Shown: positions 26,362 through 39,339 of the stretch, in pieces
Numbering within the stretch: the first letter of the stretch is position 1
How the letters are laid out: each line of letters starts with the position of its first letter
DNA from: Angiostrongylus vasorum
Lineage: Eukaryota > Nematoda > Chromadorea > Rhabditida > Metastrongylidae
Reading direction: 5' to 3'
Assembly: GCA_018806985.1 (NCBI GenBank)
Contig: JADANN010000042.1
Location: 186,001-250,000, forward strand
DNA length: 64,000 bases
Notes under the pieces: model-generated
Database searches by the model: none
What the model was told of the DNA's origin: nothing
Seen by the model: the letters and a program-made list of their open reading frames with translations, nothing else
Made by a program: the position numbers and the translations under genes

Positions 26362-27110
26362 CAATTTTTGACTTATTATTTACTGCCTACTCTTTTTAGC
26401 GCCAGGTTATGCGTTGCGAAATATAACTTTTTTTTTAATGATGCTGAGATATTCGCAAAAACTCTGGACCGCAGGTGCCTATGGTGGGGAACGAACGCGC
26501 TATTGTCCTTTCCGAGGGGAGTAGCGCGCTCACCACCACACCATGCGGGTCCTTCGTTTCGCCTGTCTCTCAGCTAGTTCTATTGATCTTTTGCCATCAG
26601 CAATCACCCGTGAGCGGGATTGATCTGGGGGGCCCAAATCGGCAACGAACCCAGTTAAGCTGAGGCTGCAGTTATAATCACAATTTTGACTTATTATTTA
26701 CTGCCTACTCTTTTTAGCGGCAGGTTATGCGTTGCGAAATATAACTTTTTTAATGATGCTGAGATATTTGCAAAACTCTGGACCGCAGGTGCCTATGGTG
26801 GGGAACGAACGCGCTATTGTCCTTTCCGGGGAGTAGCGCGCTCACCACCACACCATGCGGGTCCTTCGTTTCGCCTGTCTCTCAGCTAGTTCTATTGATC
26901 AATCCCGCTCACGGGTGATTGCTGATGGCAAAAGATCAATAGAACTAGCTGAGAGACAGGCGAAACGAAGGGACCCGCATGGTGTAGTGGTGAGCGCGCT
27001 ACTCCCCGGAAAGGACATAGCGCGTTCGTTCCCCACCATAGGCACCTGCGGTCCAGAGTTTTGCAAATATCTCAGCATCATTAAAAAAAAGTTATTCATG
27101 GTTTATATTC
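26362..27110. repeat. SINE-B tandem pair plus inverted third copy (large palindrome)
   Basis: Two copies in the same orientation (26362-26690, 26675-26905) are followed by an inverted copy (about 26929-27105). Arms of the palindrome run about 26744-26900 and 26929-27090 around a spacer of about 30 bases, with few mismatches. The minus strand of the direct copies has an A-box-like GGTGTGGTGGTGAGCGCG. Confidence 0.85.
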
Positions 27111-27299
27111 TGTTTTATTCCTTGCTCTCCGGCCATATTCCCAAAAACTGTACAGTTTTCTGCACCTAGAACTTCTAGAATTTCTGGATAAAGAAGTGAC
27201 TAGAAGGATTCTGCAGACTTAAGAACAAATGATATTCATACCATTTAAACTGTTCTGTGAAGCAATTTTTTTTTACATGACTGAGCTGACACGACTTTG

Positions 27300-27600
27300 G
27301 TATGAAGTCTTTTATTTGGCTAAAGTTTCGGCGCCATCGCCTTCTTCAGAGCCATGCTAATCTGAGTCAGTGGTCTCAAGCCGGTCGTTGTTGAGATGTA
27401 GTTGTTTGTAGAAGTGTTGAATCGAGACCCAGCACAGGAAGCACCGCTCGAATGGGAAACTTCACTCGGCGGCCTCAACACTTGGCGTAGAAAAAATACA
27501 GAGCGGTTGTTGATTGATCGAACGCTAGCCGAATTACAGTTGCATGAAAAAATTCGTGCAAGCACAGTAACCAAAAGAAACATGTTAACTACTCATTACA
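27300..27600 (-). repeat. Penelope-associated terminal repeat with hammerhead-like motif
   Basis: On the minus strand 27353-27318 reads GGCTCTGAAGA, then GGCG..CGCC as a 4-bp stem, then GAAAC and TTTAGCC. The neighbouring 27400-27500 is shared in part with 53120-53170 (the ACTTCACTCGGCGG segment). A related copy on the plus strand lies at 31140-31350, on the other side of retroposon copy B. Confidence 0.55.
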
Positions 27601-27659
27601 AAGTGAAGTAAAAGTCAGTTTAGTAAAGCACTATTTCGCTATGCGCCAGTTTCTGTAAT

Positions 27660-30600
27660 ACCAACTGTCACAGGGTGGCCCATCATAAAGGGATCTTATG
27701 TGTCGGTTGGTAGCGAGGCTAACGTGCCGTGGGCGCGGATGGTGTATAGGGGGTTCATCGCGAACCAAAAGCGATCCTTGCTTCTCTGAGACGCAGAAGG
27801 ATACAAGGGGTCGACTAAATGTTTCCTCTGCGCCATTATGGTACTTGCGACGGCGTATGTCAGTTCGGTAAAACCTGCAGTAAAGTAATAGAGAAGTATA
27901 AGGAAGGCGGTCGGTTAGGAGTCACCTTTGACACATAAGTTCCATGTCCACCATTGGAGAGACTTACAAGCTACCTGTGAACATACGCAGCGCCTACATT
28001 CGAAGCACAGCATGCTATACGTAGGTATCACAGGCTGAACATCGGTCAATAAAAGGGACTCATTTCCCCGACTCCGAAAAGCCTCCGATACAACAGCGTT
28101 GTACAGAACAAGTAAGCTGAGGTCGCTAGAACCTCACGCCATTCCAGACGGCCTAAATAGAAAGGGGCTATGTTGACGATCTCTACCTACAATGCACGCT
28201 CGCTTGCGTATGAGTTCTCCATAGAGTGCTTGACCATGAAGGCAGGAAGGATAAGGTACGACGTCATGAGCCTGGCTGAGGGGAGAAGATGCCACACATT
28301 CAACGTCTTCTGTCGCACAGGAGCAGAGCTGATTCACGGGATGTGCAACAATAGACGACTCGGTGACGTCGGTGTTCTCGTCAACAGGAGTTTGGCCATT
28401 AACATCGATTCATTCGATCAACTAACAACCTAGATCTGACGTTTACAATTGAAGAGGTGTGAGTCCATATCAGCGTTGACAATCTTCGTTTGCGTATCGA
28501 CATCGAACTATAACGAAGTTGAAGGGTTCTATTTGGACATTGCCAAGTTTCACAGATAAGGCCACACATTCTTTAAGCTCATTATTGGAGGTTTTAAGGG
28601 GGCTATGAATTGACCGAGAAGAACGTCCAAAAAAACGTAACACTGGGGGGGGATCTAAAGACTGGAATGGGACGGCCATGGTGAGTGACCGTCTGAGTTT
28701 ATAATGATGATCAAGACCATTTATGGTTACTTGATCAGCTCGTTCAATATCTTTACATTAGAGCTGTGAAAGGTGAGATTTCGGAAATCACCAAAAGAGT
28801 TTTGCCTCCTTTAACCGTTGAATTGATACACCAGCGTGGATTCGCTTGAGCTGGAGGCAACTTCCAACTAACGTCCGAACTTCCATAACAATGCAGACAG
28901 GCGATGAAACAGAATCTCAGAGACAGAGCAGCAGCTATAGTCGAAGCTGCACAAACCAGGCAAAGTGTTCCCGAAGCCAATCGAAGCTTCGCCAATTACA
29001 AAACCAAGATGATTGCGCTCCGACCCCAAGGCGGAACAGTGACAGCGTCCAGAAAGGCAGCGGTGAAAATCACTCACAAATACTACTCACATCTTTTCGA
29101 TAGCCATGTCCACCATCCGTCATATGAAATAAAGGAGGATGGATGTGTTGTGCCACCAGTTCTCCCTTCCGAAATCCGACATTCTATCTCGTCGGTGAAA
29201 AATCGATGGGCACCAGGTGCGGAGAGGATGGGGGTCTGAACAACTGAAGGACCCTCCGTCAGTCTTCGTAAACACACTGGCTCTGCTCGTCACACAGTAC
29301 CTGTCTGAATGCAAGGTCCCTACTCAGTGGAAGACCAGCAAAACCGTGCTATTGTTCAAGAAAGGTGACCTCCACGGTATCAGCCACTACCGCACAACAT
29401 GCTTGATGTCTGTCGTCTACAAGCTTTTCACTCGAATCATCTTAAACAGGACTGATAGAGCAATGGACGAAGGGCAGCCATTTTAGCAAGCAAGCTCTCG
29501 AAAAGGATTTAATATGATGGACCGCATTCACACGATACCAAATCATTGAAGTATCGTGAGAGTATAAAAGACCGCTCTCTCTCACTTTCATCGATTTAAA
29601 GAGTTTCGCCTTCGTTCCCTTCCGCAGACACCTGCGGTCCGGAGTTTTGCAAATATCTCAGCATCGTAAAGGTTATATTTCGCCACATATCCTGCCATTA
29701 GAAAGAGTAGGCAGTAAATAAAAGGGTTAAGATTGTGATTATAACTACAGCCTCAGCTTAACTGGGCTCGTTGCCGATTTGGGCTCCTCAGATCAATCCC
29801 GCAGACGGATGATTGCTGATGGCAAAAGATCGATAGAATTAGCTGAGAGACAGGCGAAACGAAGGACCCGCATGGTGTGGTGGTGAACGCGTTACTCCCC
29901 GAAAAGGACAGTAGCGCGTTCGTTCCTCTCCGCAGACTCCTGCGATCCGGAGCTTTGCAAATATCTCAGCATCATAAAGGCTATATTTCGCTACCTTGCC
30001 ATTAAAAAGACAAGGCAGTAAATGAAATGGTTAAGATTTAAAGAGTGTTGTTAGCTTACTTGAGGTAGAAACAATCGTGGAAGTCCTGGACAGCTAGGGA
30101 GTCCCTTCTCAGTGTACGAAGACTCTTCGTGAGCTATATAAAACTTCCGAACCCAAGATATCAGTATTCTACAACGATATTAACATCAACGTCAAAAGGG
30201 AGGTTAGGTAAGACGATATTATCTCTCCAGAATTGCTTGCAGCCAGCATCGACAACACTATGCCAATACTGGAACGAAGCAACACAGGGGTGAAAATCGA
30301 AGGGCGCAAATTATACCATTTTCTCATTTTTGATGACGTCGTTCTGACAATACCACACATTATCCAAGCACAACGAATGCTTGCCTCACTTTGACAAAGT
30401 CTGTGGAAAGATTTGTCTTCAATTAAATTTTATAAAAACGATGCTGATAAGGAACGGAATTGTTTCGTATTTCCCAGGTAGGGAAATCAACTTGAGGAAC
30501 GAATCAGCCTCAGATTTGGAGAAGAGGAAGCGAGTGGCTTGGAAAGCCTTTAAGAGCATCGAAGATCTTGTGAAGAGAACAAGGAACACCTTACTCGGCA

Positions 30601-31125
30601 CGCACCATTTCGGCGCTCTCCCTCCTCCCTCAACGTGTGCGTCAGAAACCTGGCTGCTACGTAAGTAAAATGAAAGGCCACTATGCGTTATTGAACGAGC
30701 AGTCGAAAGGACGATGCAATGAGTACCCCGTTTCACACAAGTAAGGGATGGGATCTGAACCTCTGAGCTGCGTCAACGATAAAAAATCAAAGATGCTGTT
30801 CTGTACGCCAAACAGTCGAAGATAAGGTGGGCCGGGCACGTAATGCCTATGAATGACAACCGATGGACGACAGCCGTTAGTGACTGGATTCCTCGGGATG
30901 TCAAACGTCCTGCAGGAAGGCCACCGAGCCGATGGCCATATTTATTCACGAAAAGCCTAGCAGTGCGATATGAGGGTCAGCGTGTCCTTAGAGCGAGCAG
31001 AACCCACTGGACTACTGTTGCACGCAACAGGGAGAAACGGAAATTTTACGGGAGCCTGCCAAGTTACTCGAAGATCAACAGGACTACAGGGGACAGATGT
31101 GGTATCGGTTGGATCGTCAACGTAA
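27660..31125 (+). mobile_element. RTE-like retroposon copy B with 5' leader, interrupted by a SINE
   Basis: A leader of about 500 bases (27660-28150) is shared with copies C, D and E. Endonuclease follows (28170-28433 with AEGRR, 28500-28680), then the linker (28900-29110), early RT (29220-29486), the RT core around 30060-30420 and the C-terminal part to 31125 (RWAGHVMPMNDNRW). Frameshifts and stops are frequent. A SINE-B insertion occupies 29605-30034, flanked by the duplicated target gatttaaagagt. The 3' end has the degenerate ACAGGGGACAGATG tail near 31095. Confidence 0.8.
29605..30034 (+). mobile_element. SINE-B insertion in retroposon copy B, with target duplication
   Basis: It contains a truncated and a fuller SINE-B unit in plus orientation (GACCCGCATGGTGTGGTGG at about 29866, CAAATATCTCAGCATC twice, AGTAGGCAGTAAAT ends). 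It is flanked by gatttaaagagt at 29593-29604 and 30035-30046. Confidence 0.8.
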
Positions 31126-31139
31126 AAAATCAGTAGCAG

Positions 31140-31360
31140 TCAAAAATCAGTCACCAACCATTCTGTCCAAAAAGAGACCGCCGAATGACGTTACTTCATT
31201 CGCGCGCTGCTCTGTTGAAGGATATTCCACTTGGTGCTACTGATCCTCAATGTCAGCACAAACGACTAAGGACTGTCTACTCGGATCATGGGCTCGGAAG
31301 AAGGTGAAGAAGTCGAAACGTTAGCCGTATACAACATAGGAACTTCGTACAAGCTCGAGC
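31140..31360 (+). repeat. Penelope-associated terminal repeat with hammerhead-like motif
   Basis: 31291-31326 reads GGCTCGGAAGAAGG, then GTCGAAACGTTAGCC. It is the plus-strand counterpart of 27318-27353. Confidence 0.5.
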
Positions 31361-31399
31361 ATCCAACGAAATATATTGATTTTTTCACACCGAGACTAA

Positions 31400-32250
31400 G
31401 TGAAAGTGCGTTTAGTAAAGCACTCATGACTACAACTAAGACTACAATTGTTATAGCAGTACTAACTACAACAATAATCAGTGTTTTTGTTATTACGACT
31501 GTAAGAAGCTCGCATACATTTTATTAACACAACAAATCTTCTTCTGTTTTGAAGAATTTGCACTCTCAGTAATAAAGAAAGATAAAAGGGGTGCGCGATA
31601 TAGAATGCAATTAGAGGTAGTGCAATGTAGTAAGTTCTTCCGTAGCGATATTACAACCTCGTGTAAACTTATCAAGGAAAGAATACATATTGATTCGTCC
31701 ATAACGTGTGACAATCTGCTTGATTTCAAAAACGTTTGAGACATAAAGGGCAGACATTTAGATAAGACCTTAAAACTCCAAACTCTTTATGCCAACATTG
31801 TGCGAGCTTAATCACACCGAAAATCAATTTTGATTGTTACCGAGGTTTTATGAATGTGGGTTTTAAGAAGTGTTCTGCAAACAGTTGAAGAAGTTTTGGT
31901 GAAAATAGTGGGAACCGTGAAACAAAACGACCCAGAGAGGTCAAAGAAATTCTTTGTCGGTGGTTGCCAATTACGATTATGGGGGTGGCATTGTCGTGGT
32001 GATTCACAGCATTATTCCCATTAACTGAATAAATATAATTCGTGATCTATGGAATGCTCTATTGTATGGTCTTTTCAAAAAAGTATTTAGCCAAATTGAT
32101 AATTTTTCTCACTTTTAGCGGTATTGCTCGTGAGACTTCCCTTCATTTCTTCAGATTCACAGAATTTCATTCGGCGTAGACCGGCTTCTGCAGTGGTCAA
32201 GGGAGCTTTGGCACGCTTACACAGCGATATCTTCCGCGTGATGGTTTCTT
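31400..32250. other. No gene seen
   Basis: AT-rich spacer between retroposon copies B and C; only short frames. Confidence 0.5.
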
Positions 32251-32254
32251 AAGG

Positions 32255-35200
32255 ACACCTGTATCATCTGTAGTGCCGTTGATCGTCGAGTGACTCTAGC
32301 GCGAGCGTGTAAATCTTCCATTTTACCTGTCGCGTTCAAGAGTAGCCCACTGGTGTTCACTTTAGGGACTAGTTGGGCATCATATCTTTCTTCTAGGCTT
32401 TTCGTGAAGAACTATGACCATCAGGTCGGTGATATTTCTCCAGTGCGTTTAACATCCCGAAGAATCCAGTCACTAACGGCTCTTGTCCATCGGCTGTCGT
32501 TCGTACGCATTACATGTCCTGCCCACCTTATCTTCCACTGTTTGGCGTACAGAACGTCATCCTTGATATTTGATCGTTGACCCAGGTCGGACCTTCGGAT
32601 CACATCCCCTTACTTGTGTGAAACGGGATACTCCTAGCATCGTCCTTTCGACTGCGCGTTCAAATACGCTGAATGATTTCTCATACTGCGTACGCAGCGA
32701 CCAGGTTTCTGACACATATTTTAATGCAGGAAGCACCGTTGAGTCGAAAATGTGGGGACGGGGTCTGGTGTTCTTTGTTTTCCTCGCTACATCTTCGATT
32801 CCCTTGGAAGATTTTCAAGCCGCTCGCTTCTTTCTGCTCAACTCTGGAGTTAAGTCGTTCGTAATGTTGTTTAACCGTCCCAAGATAGACACAATTGGAG
32901 CATTTGGAGATGTTCGTTCCGTTCAGAGTGAATGGAGCATAAAAACCCAATCCGTTCCTCATTAACATCGTATTTGTGAGATTTAGTTGAAAACCAATCT
33001 TTCCACATGCTTTATCAAAATCGGCAAGCATTCGTTCCGCTTGGATATGTAATTGCCAACCATTTGTTTTCACTCCCATGTTAACCCACTCCAATGTTCG
33101 CATGACGTTGAGAGTGGAGGTAAATAACTTTGGCGAAATGATATAGCCCCTGCCTAAGTCCTCTTTGACGTCGATGTTAATATCGTTGTATAATGATGAT
33201 ATCTTAGTTGTGAAAACTTCGTATAGCTCACGAAGAATCTTTATATCCTGCGTAAAGACTCTCTGACTACCAAGGGCTTTCTTGACTGCTCCTATCTTAA
33301 TTGATTAAAAGACCTTCTTTAAATCGATGAAAGTGGGACAGAGCGGTTTTTTTGTACTCTCGAGATACTTCGATGAGTCTTGTTATCGTGGAAGTAGTCC
33401 ATCGTATTAAATCCTTTTCGAAACCCTGCTTGCCCACATGGCTGCCCTTCGTCCAGTGTTTTGTCAAACCTGTTTAGGATGACTCGATTAAAAAGTTTGT
33501 AGACGGCAGACAACAAGCAGATTGGGCGGTAGTTGCCGATATCGTGTAGTTACCCTTCTTGAATAATAACACGGTCTTATGTTCCACTGAGTAGGGACCT
33601 TGCATTCAGACAGGTAACGTGTGGAGAACCTAGCCAGTCTGTTTACGAGGACTGGCGGGAGGTTCTTCAGGTGTTCTGGTCTTACTCCTGTCCGGTTCTG
33701 GTGCCCTTAGATTTTTCACCGACGAAATGGCATGTCGGATTTCGGAAGGGAGAACCGGTGGTACAACATACCCATCCTCCTTTATCTCATATGACGGATG
33801 GTGGCGGTGGCTATCGAAGAGATCTGAGTAGTATTCGTGAATGATTTTCCCCATTGTCTTTTCTGGAAGCTGTAACTGTTCCGTCTGGGCATCGGAGTGC
33901 AATTATCTTGGTTTTGTAATGGGTGAAGCTTCAGCTGGCTTTGCGAATGCTTGTTGCATCCTCTGCCTATCTGCATTGTTTTGCATGTTCGGACGTTAAT
34001 TAGGTGTTGGATGTAGCACCATTTATTTCACGTTGGCGTGTCATCTTCAGTGTTTCTAGAGAGAGCCGTGTCGTGGTGACCTCCGAATACTCAGGTTTCA
34101 TAGCCCTAACGTGAATATGTTGAATTTATCGATCGTATTCTTCGCCAATGTTATCGAAAACGCCATCTTCCCAATAGCATACGATAGAAGTGAACAAATC
34201 CCAGTTTACGATGGTTTTCATTGCTCGTTTTTTTGACTTCATCGGCTTTTTTCTTCTTTCCGCGAGAAATAGTCTTACCCAAATAGCCGATAGTCTGATC
34301 CTGCGTAGAATTTTGGAACAGCAGCGACATCGATAAGACAACGTTACGGCACTTTCCATTGGGAGACTCCCAAGTCCAGCGTTGGTGGTGGGCGATCCGG
34401 AATTGCGTGTTAACATGGCTGATCTTGGTCGTTATGATAAAATCGGACAGCCACTAACCCTCTTCGTTCCGTTCTGATCCGTGAATCCCAATGTGACGTT
34501 CTTCAAACGTTCTTCTTGGTCCAATCTCAGAGTTAAAATCGCCATTGATGACCTTGAAGAATGTATGGACTTCGCTGTAGAACTTCTTCAAGTCCACATA
34601 AAACGCTTTGACTTCTTCTTCGTCGTAGTTTAATGTCGGTGCGTAAACGATGAGTATTTGGAAACTGGTATTGGTCCACATCTCTTCATTCGTAAACGTC
34701 CGATTCGGGTTGTTAGTTGTTCGAATGAATCGTTGTTCATGGACAACCTCGTGTTGACGAGAAAGACGACGTTACCAATCCTCTGCTATCGCATGTTCCG
34801 AGGAACCGCTCTTCTCCGGTGTCATAGACGGCGTTGAATGAGTGGCGTCGTCTCGTCTCGGCCATGCCGATGACGTTGTACCTTATCCTTCTTGCTTGCA
34901 TGAGCAAATCTGCTATAGAGGGCTCGGATGCAACTGCGCATGCATTGTATGTAAAGATGCTCATCTTAGTTCTTTGTGGTTCACGCAGCTTAGAATGGCT
35001 CTGAGACTTTAGCAACCTCTCCGTACTCGTCCTACTTCAACGCTGCCGAATCGAGGGCTTTTTCGGGGTCAGGGAAATGAGGCACCTTTCTTTTACTGTT
35101 TTTTAGCTTTTTGATAGCCACGTATAGCTTACTGGGCTTTGAACATGGAGAGCTGGGTATACTCACGGATAGCTTGCCAGGTTCTCCCAACGTGGAAATG

Positions 35201-35540
35201 GAGCTTATTTGTTGGAGGCGACTCTAATCGTCTCCCCATATGCTTCTCTGTCACTTGATCGGAGGGTTTTGGTTAAGTTGACTTGCAGAATACGATCCGC
35301 ATGAACTAGAACGCACCCACACACGCATGCATGAATATGCCTCGTAAATACAGAAAATATGTGCCAAATCGGTGCAACAAAAAAATAGGGAGCCCACCCT
35401 TTTATTCGTCTGCGTCCCAGAGAAGCAAAGGTTGCTTTTTCGTCCGCCACTTGAGGACCCCTCGCGTAGCCTTGCGACTAGGCGGCTTGAAATCGCTCAT
35501 GTGATGGAGATCCGTGGTATTACGAACATATTTCTTATAA
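32255..35540 (-). mobile_element. RTE-like retroposon copy C, nearly full length, broken
   Basis: The minus strand holds the leader (about 35540-35040), endonuclease start (35015, [20 protein letters not shown]), more endonuclease (34681-34454, [11 protein letters not shown]), linker (34416-33780), RT (33516-32681, scattered frames) and C-terminus (32603-32421, IRWAGHVMRTNDSRW). The 3' end ends in an ACAGATGATACAGGTGTCC tail at about 32253-32272. Many frameshifts. Confidence 0.8.
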
Positions 35541-35559
35541 CCCATGCGCAGCGCACTTG

Positions 35560-36150
35560 AAAATTACTTTTACGAAGGGTCTTTGGAAACCAATCCTTAA
35601 AATTATTCAAACGTAGCTTTAAAGTGCAAGTTGCATGTAGAAATTCAATCTACCAAAAGAAATTTTCAAACTTATACAACACATAAATCTCACAGTGATC
35701 ATTCAGAAAACGTGTAATCTCATCACAGCTTTAACTTACTTAGTTTCAAGTATTTTTTCCGAAGTAGCAAGCCATTTAGTAGCGTTCCCTTTACTAAACT
35801 TATGGACTTCTTCACAGTCGGTCTTCATTGACCGTACTGCATGTTGAACATTGCTGATATTGAAAATTTCCTTTACTAGAGCGCCTTACTGCCTATGGCT
35901 TATCTAATCACCGGTGTCATAATGGCTATACGCTGTTTGCAAATAGGGCGCATTTGCGTCCACGATATGCTATTCCTTTCCGAAATAAAAGAGCTCGATA
36001 TCTCAAAGATGCCTCTTTTATTTTCTAGAAGATTCGCTCAAATGGAGTGTAAACCTATGTTTTAAGACATTTTTACAGTTTTTCGTTCCTTCTCACCTTT
36101 TTTCCTATATTCTTTTGCTGTTTTCGTCTTGTTTTACACACATCTGTTTT
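35560..36150. other. No gene seen upstream of the H2A remnant
   Basis: AT-rich. No H2A N-terminal coding and no second, divergent histone gene were found here. Confidence 0.5.
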
Positions 36151-36156
36151 GCGTAG

Positions 36157-36450
36157 TTGATTTTACTCCCATCGACATGGTCTGGAGATTGTGCTCCAGT
36201 CTATATGCCTGCTGTACTAGAGTACGTCGCTGCTGAAGTACTGGAACTAACTGACAAAGCGGCCCGTGACAACAAGAAGACTCGCATCAACCTTCACCAT
36301 CTTCAATTAGCTGTGCGCAACGATGAAGAGCTGAACAAATTGCTGTCAAGGGCGACGATCGCTCAAGGAGGAGTGGTCGCTCAAGAAGGAGTTCTTCCCA
36401 ACATCCAAGTTGTTCTTCTGTCCAAGAAGACGGGGGGAGAAAAGGAATAA
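36157..36450 (+). pseudogene. Histone H2A copy, N-terminus missing
   Basis: The frame from 36196 encodes the H2A fold from [18 protein letters not shown] through [10 protein letters not shown] to LPNIQVVLL and a KKTGG tail, with no intron. The basic N-terminal tail and first helix (about 45 residues in normal H2A) are absent; upstream codons are unrelated. The acidic-patch residues (E, E, E, then DEE) remain. A six-residue duplication adds VAQEGV after IAQGGV, from an 18-base tandem duplication at about 36359-36395. The region usually reading PRHLQLA has NLHHLQLA. The stop TAA (36448-36450) overlaps an AATAAA (36446-36451). No histone 3' hairpin was seen. Probably a retro- or fragment pseudogene; a spliced chimeric gene is less likely. 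Confidence 0.75.
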
Positions 36451-36839
36451 ATCAATTAAGTATTTTTGGTGTTTAATCAGTGCGTCAACAAGGTGCATGT
36501 TTTAGCAACTACTACTCGCAAACTTTGGCTGATGAACGCAAATTGAATTTGTGATATAATCAGGACAAAAGTCAATGAAACCAATAAAGCCATGACAAAA
36601 ATATAAAATTGAAAAAAACTGAAAATCTTCCTGCAATTTGTTTTTCAGACGTTTCGGCATAAAAATAGGAAAAGTCAATAAAAGTAAGTAAAGAAGGAAA
36701 GAAAAAATATGTGATACGAGATCGAAATTAAATTTCAAATCTTTCAAACTTTTCAAAAAGAGTTCATCTTCACTAAACACCTATTCCACTGAGCTTTACT
36801 CGTCCAAAGAAAGTCGCCTCATGGCATTTTAACAGTTTA

Positions 36840-38010
36840 GTGACACAGTCCATAATTTCGGGAATACCACCTGCCTCTATTATCCTAACTTTTGCCGACT
36901 GCGAAGAAGCGTTTGACAGTGTCGAAACGAATGCAATCCTATCTGCGCCCGTCGACCAAGGAGTGGACCTGTCCTGCATAAGAACTCTGTCCGACTGTTA
37001 TCAGAATTGCGCTACGAAAATACAGCTTTTCCATCGAGCTCTTACCACACCCATAGGAAAAGGGGTCTCGACAGGGCGACACAATATCGCCAAAGCTGCC
37101 TAAACACTGCAGTTGATAATGAAGTTACTCGATTGGGAAGAGAAAGGCATACGTTTTGATGGAATATTCCTACTAAATCTTCGTTTCGCCCATGACATCA
37201 TCATCCTCTCAAGAAATGCGGACGAAGCAGAGACGATTATCAACAAGCTCAACGAAGTGGAAAAAGAGATCGGACTATGCATAAATCGAAAGAAATGGTG
37301 CGATGGCGAAAAAATTGAACTGGCTCTCTGATTGCACAGGCAACCTCGTATGTATGCCTTGGACGATCAATGAACGTGGAAGACAACATGAAGGAGGAAA
37401 TAGACAGAGGAAGGACATCAACTTCGGCTGCATTTGGGCCTCTCAAAGAAGCCACCTACCGATTGAAGGACCCGAAATTCTGCGCTCACCTTTTCGATTC
37501 AAACGGTCCACCCAGCGCTGTGTTATGCTGCAGAGACGTGGGCTGGTACTTCTACCAACTTCTACCACGTCAACAATACTCCTCACTACCCACAGAGCGC
37601 TTGAGCGATGTCATCTGAAACATAGTCAGCACTTTCAATATCAAGCCGGAATGAGAAGATATGATCTTCGAAATCTGTCACATCTTCGAGATCCAGGAGA
37701 ATATACGTCGATAGCGAAACACAGATGGGCCGGTCACATAATGAGAAAAACAGACGACAGATGGACGAAAAGAACTGTGGAGTGGACCCCACGAGAATGC
37801 AAACATCTCCTAGGACGGTCACCACACGTTGCTCGGACGTGTTCGTAGAAAGTGTTAATCACCTGTACCCGCAGCTGCACTTATTTTACAGACCGCGGTA
37901 TGAGACTCCCGCTCGCCACCATGCTCGGACAAAACCACCACCATGGACGACGATTGCGAGGGGAAAAAAAATCGAATGGCAAATGTGCCGGGGTCGGCAC
38001 AACTCGTGAG
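36840..38010 (+). mobile_element. Reverse-transcriptase fragment, second family
   Basis: Plus-strand frames give EEAFDSVETNAILSA, then IRTLSDCYQNCATKIQLF (36880-37030), LLDWEEKGIRFDG and NLRFAHDIIILS (37113-37331), NVEDNMKEEIDRG and FGPLKEATYRL (37370-37470), and HRWAGHIMRKTDDRWTK (37690-37850). The catalytic FADD box reads FAHD. Several frameshifts; no start or end of a complete element was found. It follows the H2A remnant by about 400 bases. Confidence 0.78.
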
Positions 38011-38439
38011 GACGGACCATCCAAGTACCCAAGTAAGTAATTCCATAATTTTCCAATTATCCAAATAAGTAAGTGCATAATTTTATCAACCACATTTTTA
38101 CAGATTGTAATTAACCCTTCTACTTCAGTGGCCTTACTAAATAGATAAGTTTTATCACCCTCTCCTGTTCACGAAGACACGATCATCTTGAAGCTTGAGA
38201 TCTCCACCTATTGAAAAAAAACGACCATCATAAGAACTCAAAGGATTATGCTTTTCCTTGAGTGATTGATACATCAAGAAAGAATGTAGACCGATGATAG
38301 AGAGTCACTCATTAGGCCATTTTAAAACTGTCTCAAATGCCCCTCTTTCCGCGATAATAAGGCTATGACTGTTTATCCACCACGGAAAGGAATTTTGGGA
38401 GAAATGGATGATTATTTTTTACGGCAACATCGTGATGCT

Positions 38440-38805
38440 TTTGAAGAGTGCCGGTGTTCAACACGATAACAATTCAACGATGTGTGGCAAAAAAATAGCA
38501 TAATTTACTCTAAAGGCAGAGATGGCGATTGCACGAGTTTCAGCACGGTGTACTTGGTGGACATATTTGCGTCCTTATGAAAGAGCAGCTAGGTAGGAAA
38601 CTTAAGGCCAAACAGAACAGCCCACTGGACACGCATAGGACACCAAGATGCAATGGAGAAGATTTTAAAGTAAACGTCACTATCCTTGGACATGAATTCA
38701 AAACACCTGCTCGCAAACCTTCTAAAACAGTTTGGATAAATTCCAAGGATCCAAAAAACATATCAGGAGTGCCTTGTAAGCACGAGTTACCTCGCTTGAC
38801 ATAAG
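38440..38805 (+). mobile_element. Penelope-like element 3' fragment (GIY-YIG region)
   Basis: The plus strand encodes DGDCTSFSTVYLV, then a gap where the CGDEYVGETG core should be, then ICVLMKEQLGRKLK and GEDFKVNVTILGHEFKT. It parallels 45150-45360 of the fuller Penelope-like copy and extends further 3'. The GIY-YIG core is deleted. Confidence 0.6.
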
Positions 38806-39046
38806 CAAAGCACATTCCACATGCTCTGTGAGGCTAGTCTTCAACAATAGCTGGAAGACTTATAAAGAGCAAGAAGGTGAGTCCTTAAATGAAGCTGTTT
38901 ACATCGCGAGTGAAACATATGTGTTGAGTTTTTTGTCCATGGGTTATGAAGTGTATTTTTGGGTACATAACATGTCAACTTCACCTTTCCAAGCTCTGAA
39001 GGAAGTGAATCCGTCGAAAAGTCAACCATTATAGAATAAATGAAGG

Positions 39047-39325
39047 GCTCGTATGGCGCAGTGGTTGGAGGCGCCACTGCGACAAGCACGTGGAATCGAT
39101 CCCCCGCGTGCATGACCCACCAAGCCTTCCATCCCTCCGGAGTCTGCAAATTGGTAACAGACTTGTCTGGGAGGATAGCAGCACTGGCTCGATACATCGG
39201 TAGGCCACAGCGAGTCAGTGTAAAAGGCCAGATATGCATTCAGTCACCTCCAACGATACTTAATGAAGTCGAATGCGTAGCGCATCTCTCAGAGATTGAT
39301 CAACGCCGACAGCTTTATCCTTTAT
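39047..39325 (+). repeat. SINE-A, tRNA-derived
   Basis: TCGTATGGCGCAGTGGTTGG (A-box region) and ATCGATCCCCCGCG lead to the shared body and the CAACGCCGACAGCTTTATCC end, with a repeated TTTATCC. Confidence 0.88.
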
Positions 39326-39339
39326 CCTTTTTATAGAAT

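Noticed and set aside
26368..27169. Several 60-100 codon frames with repeated protein sequence
   Set aside because: All are translations of SINE-B copies.
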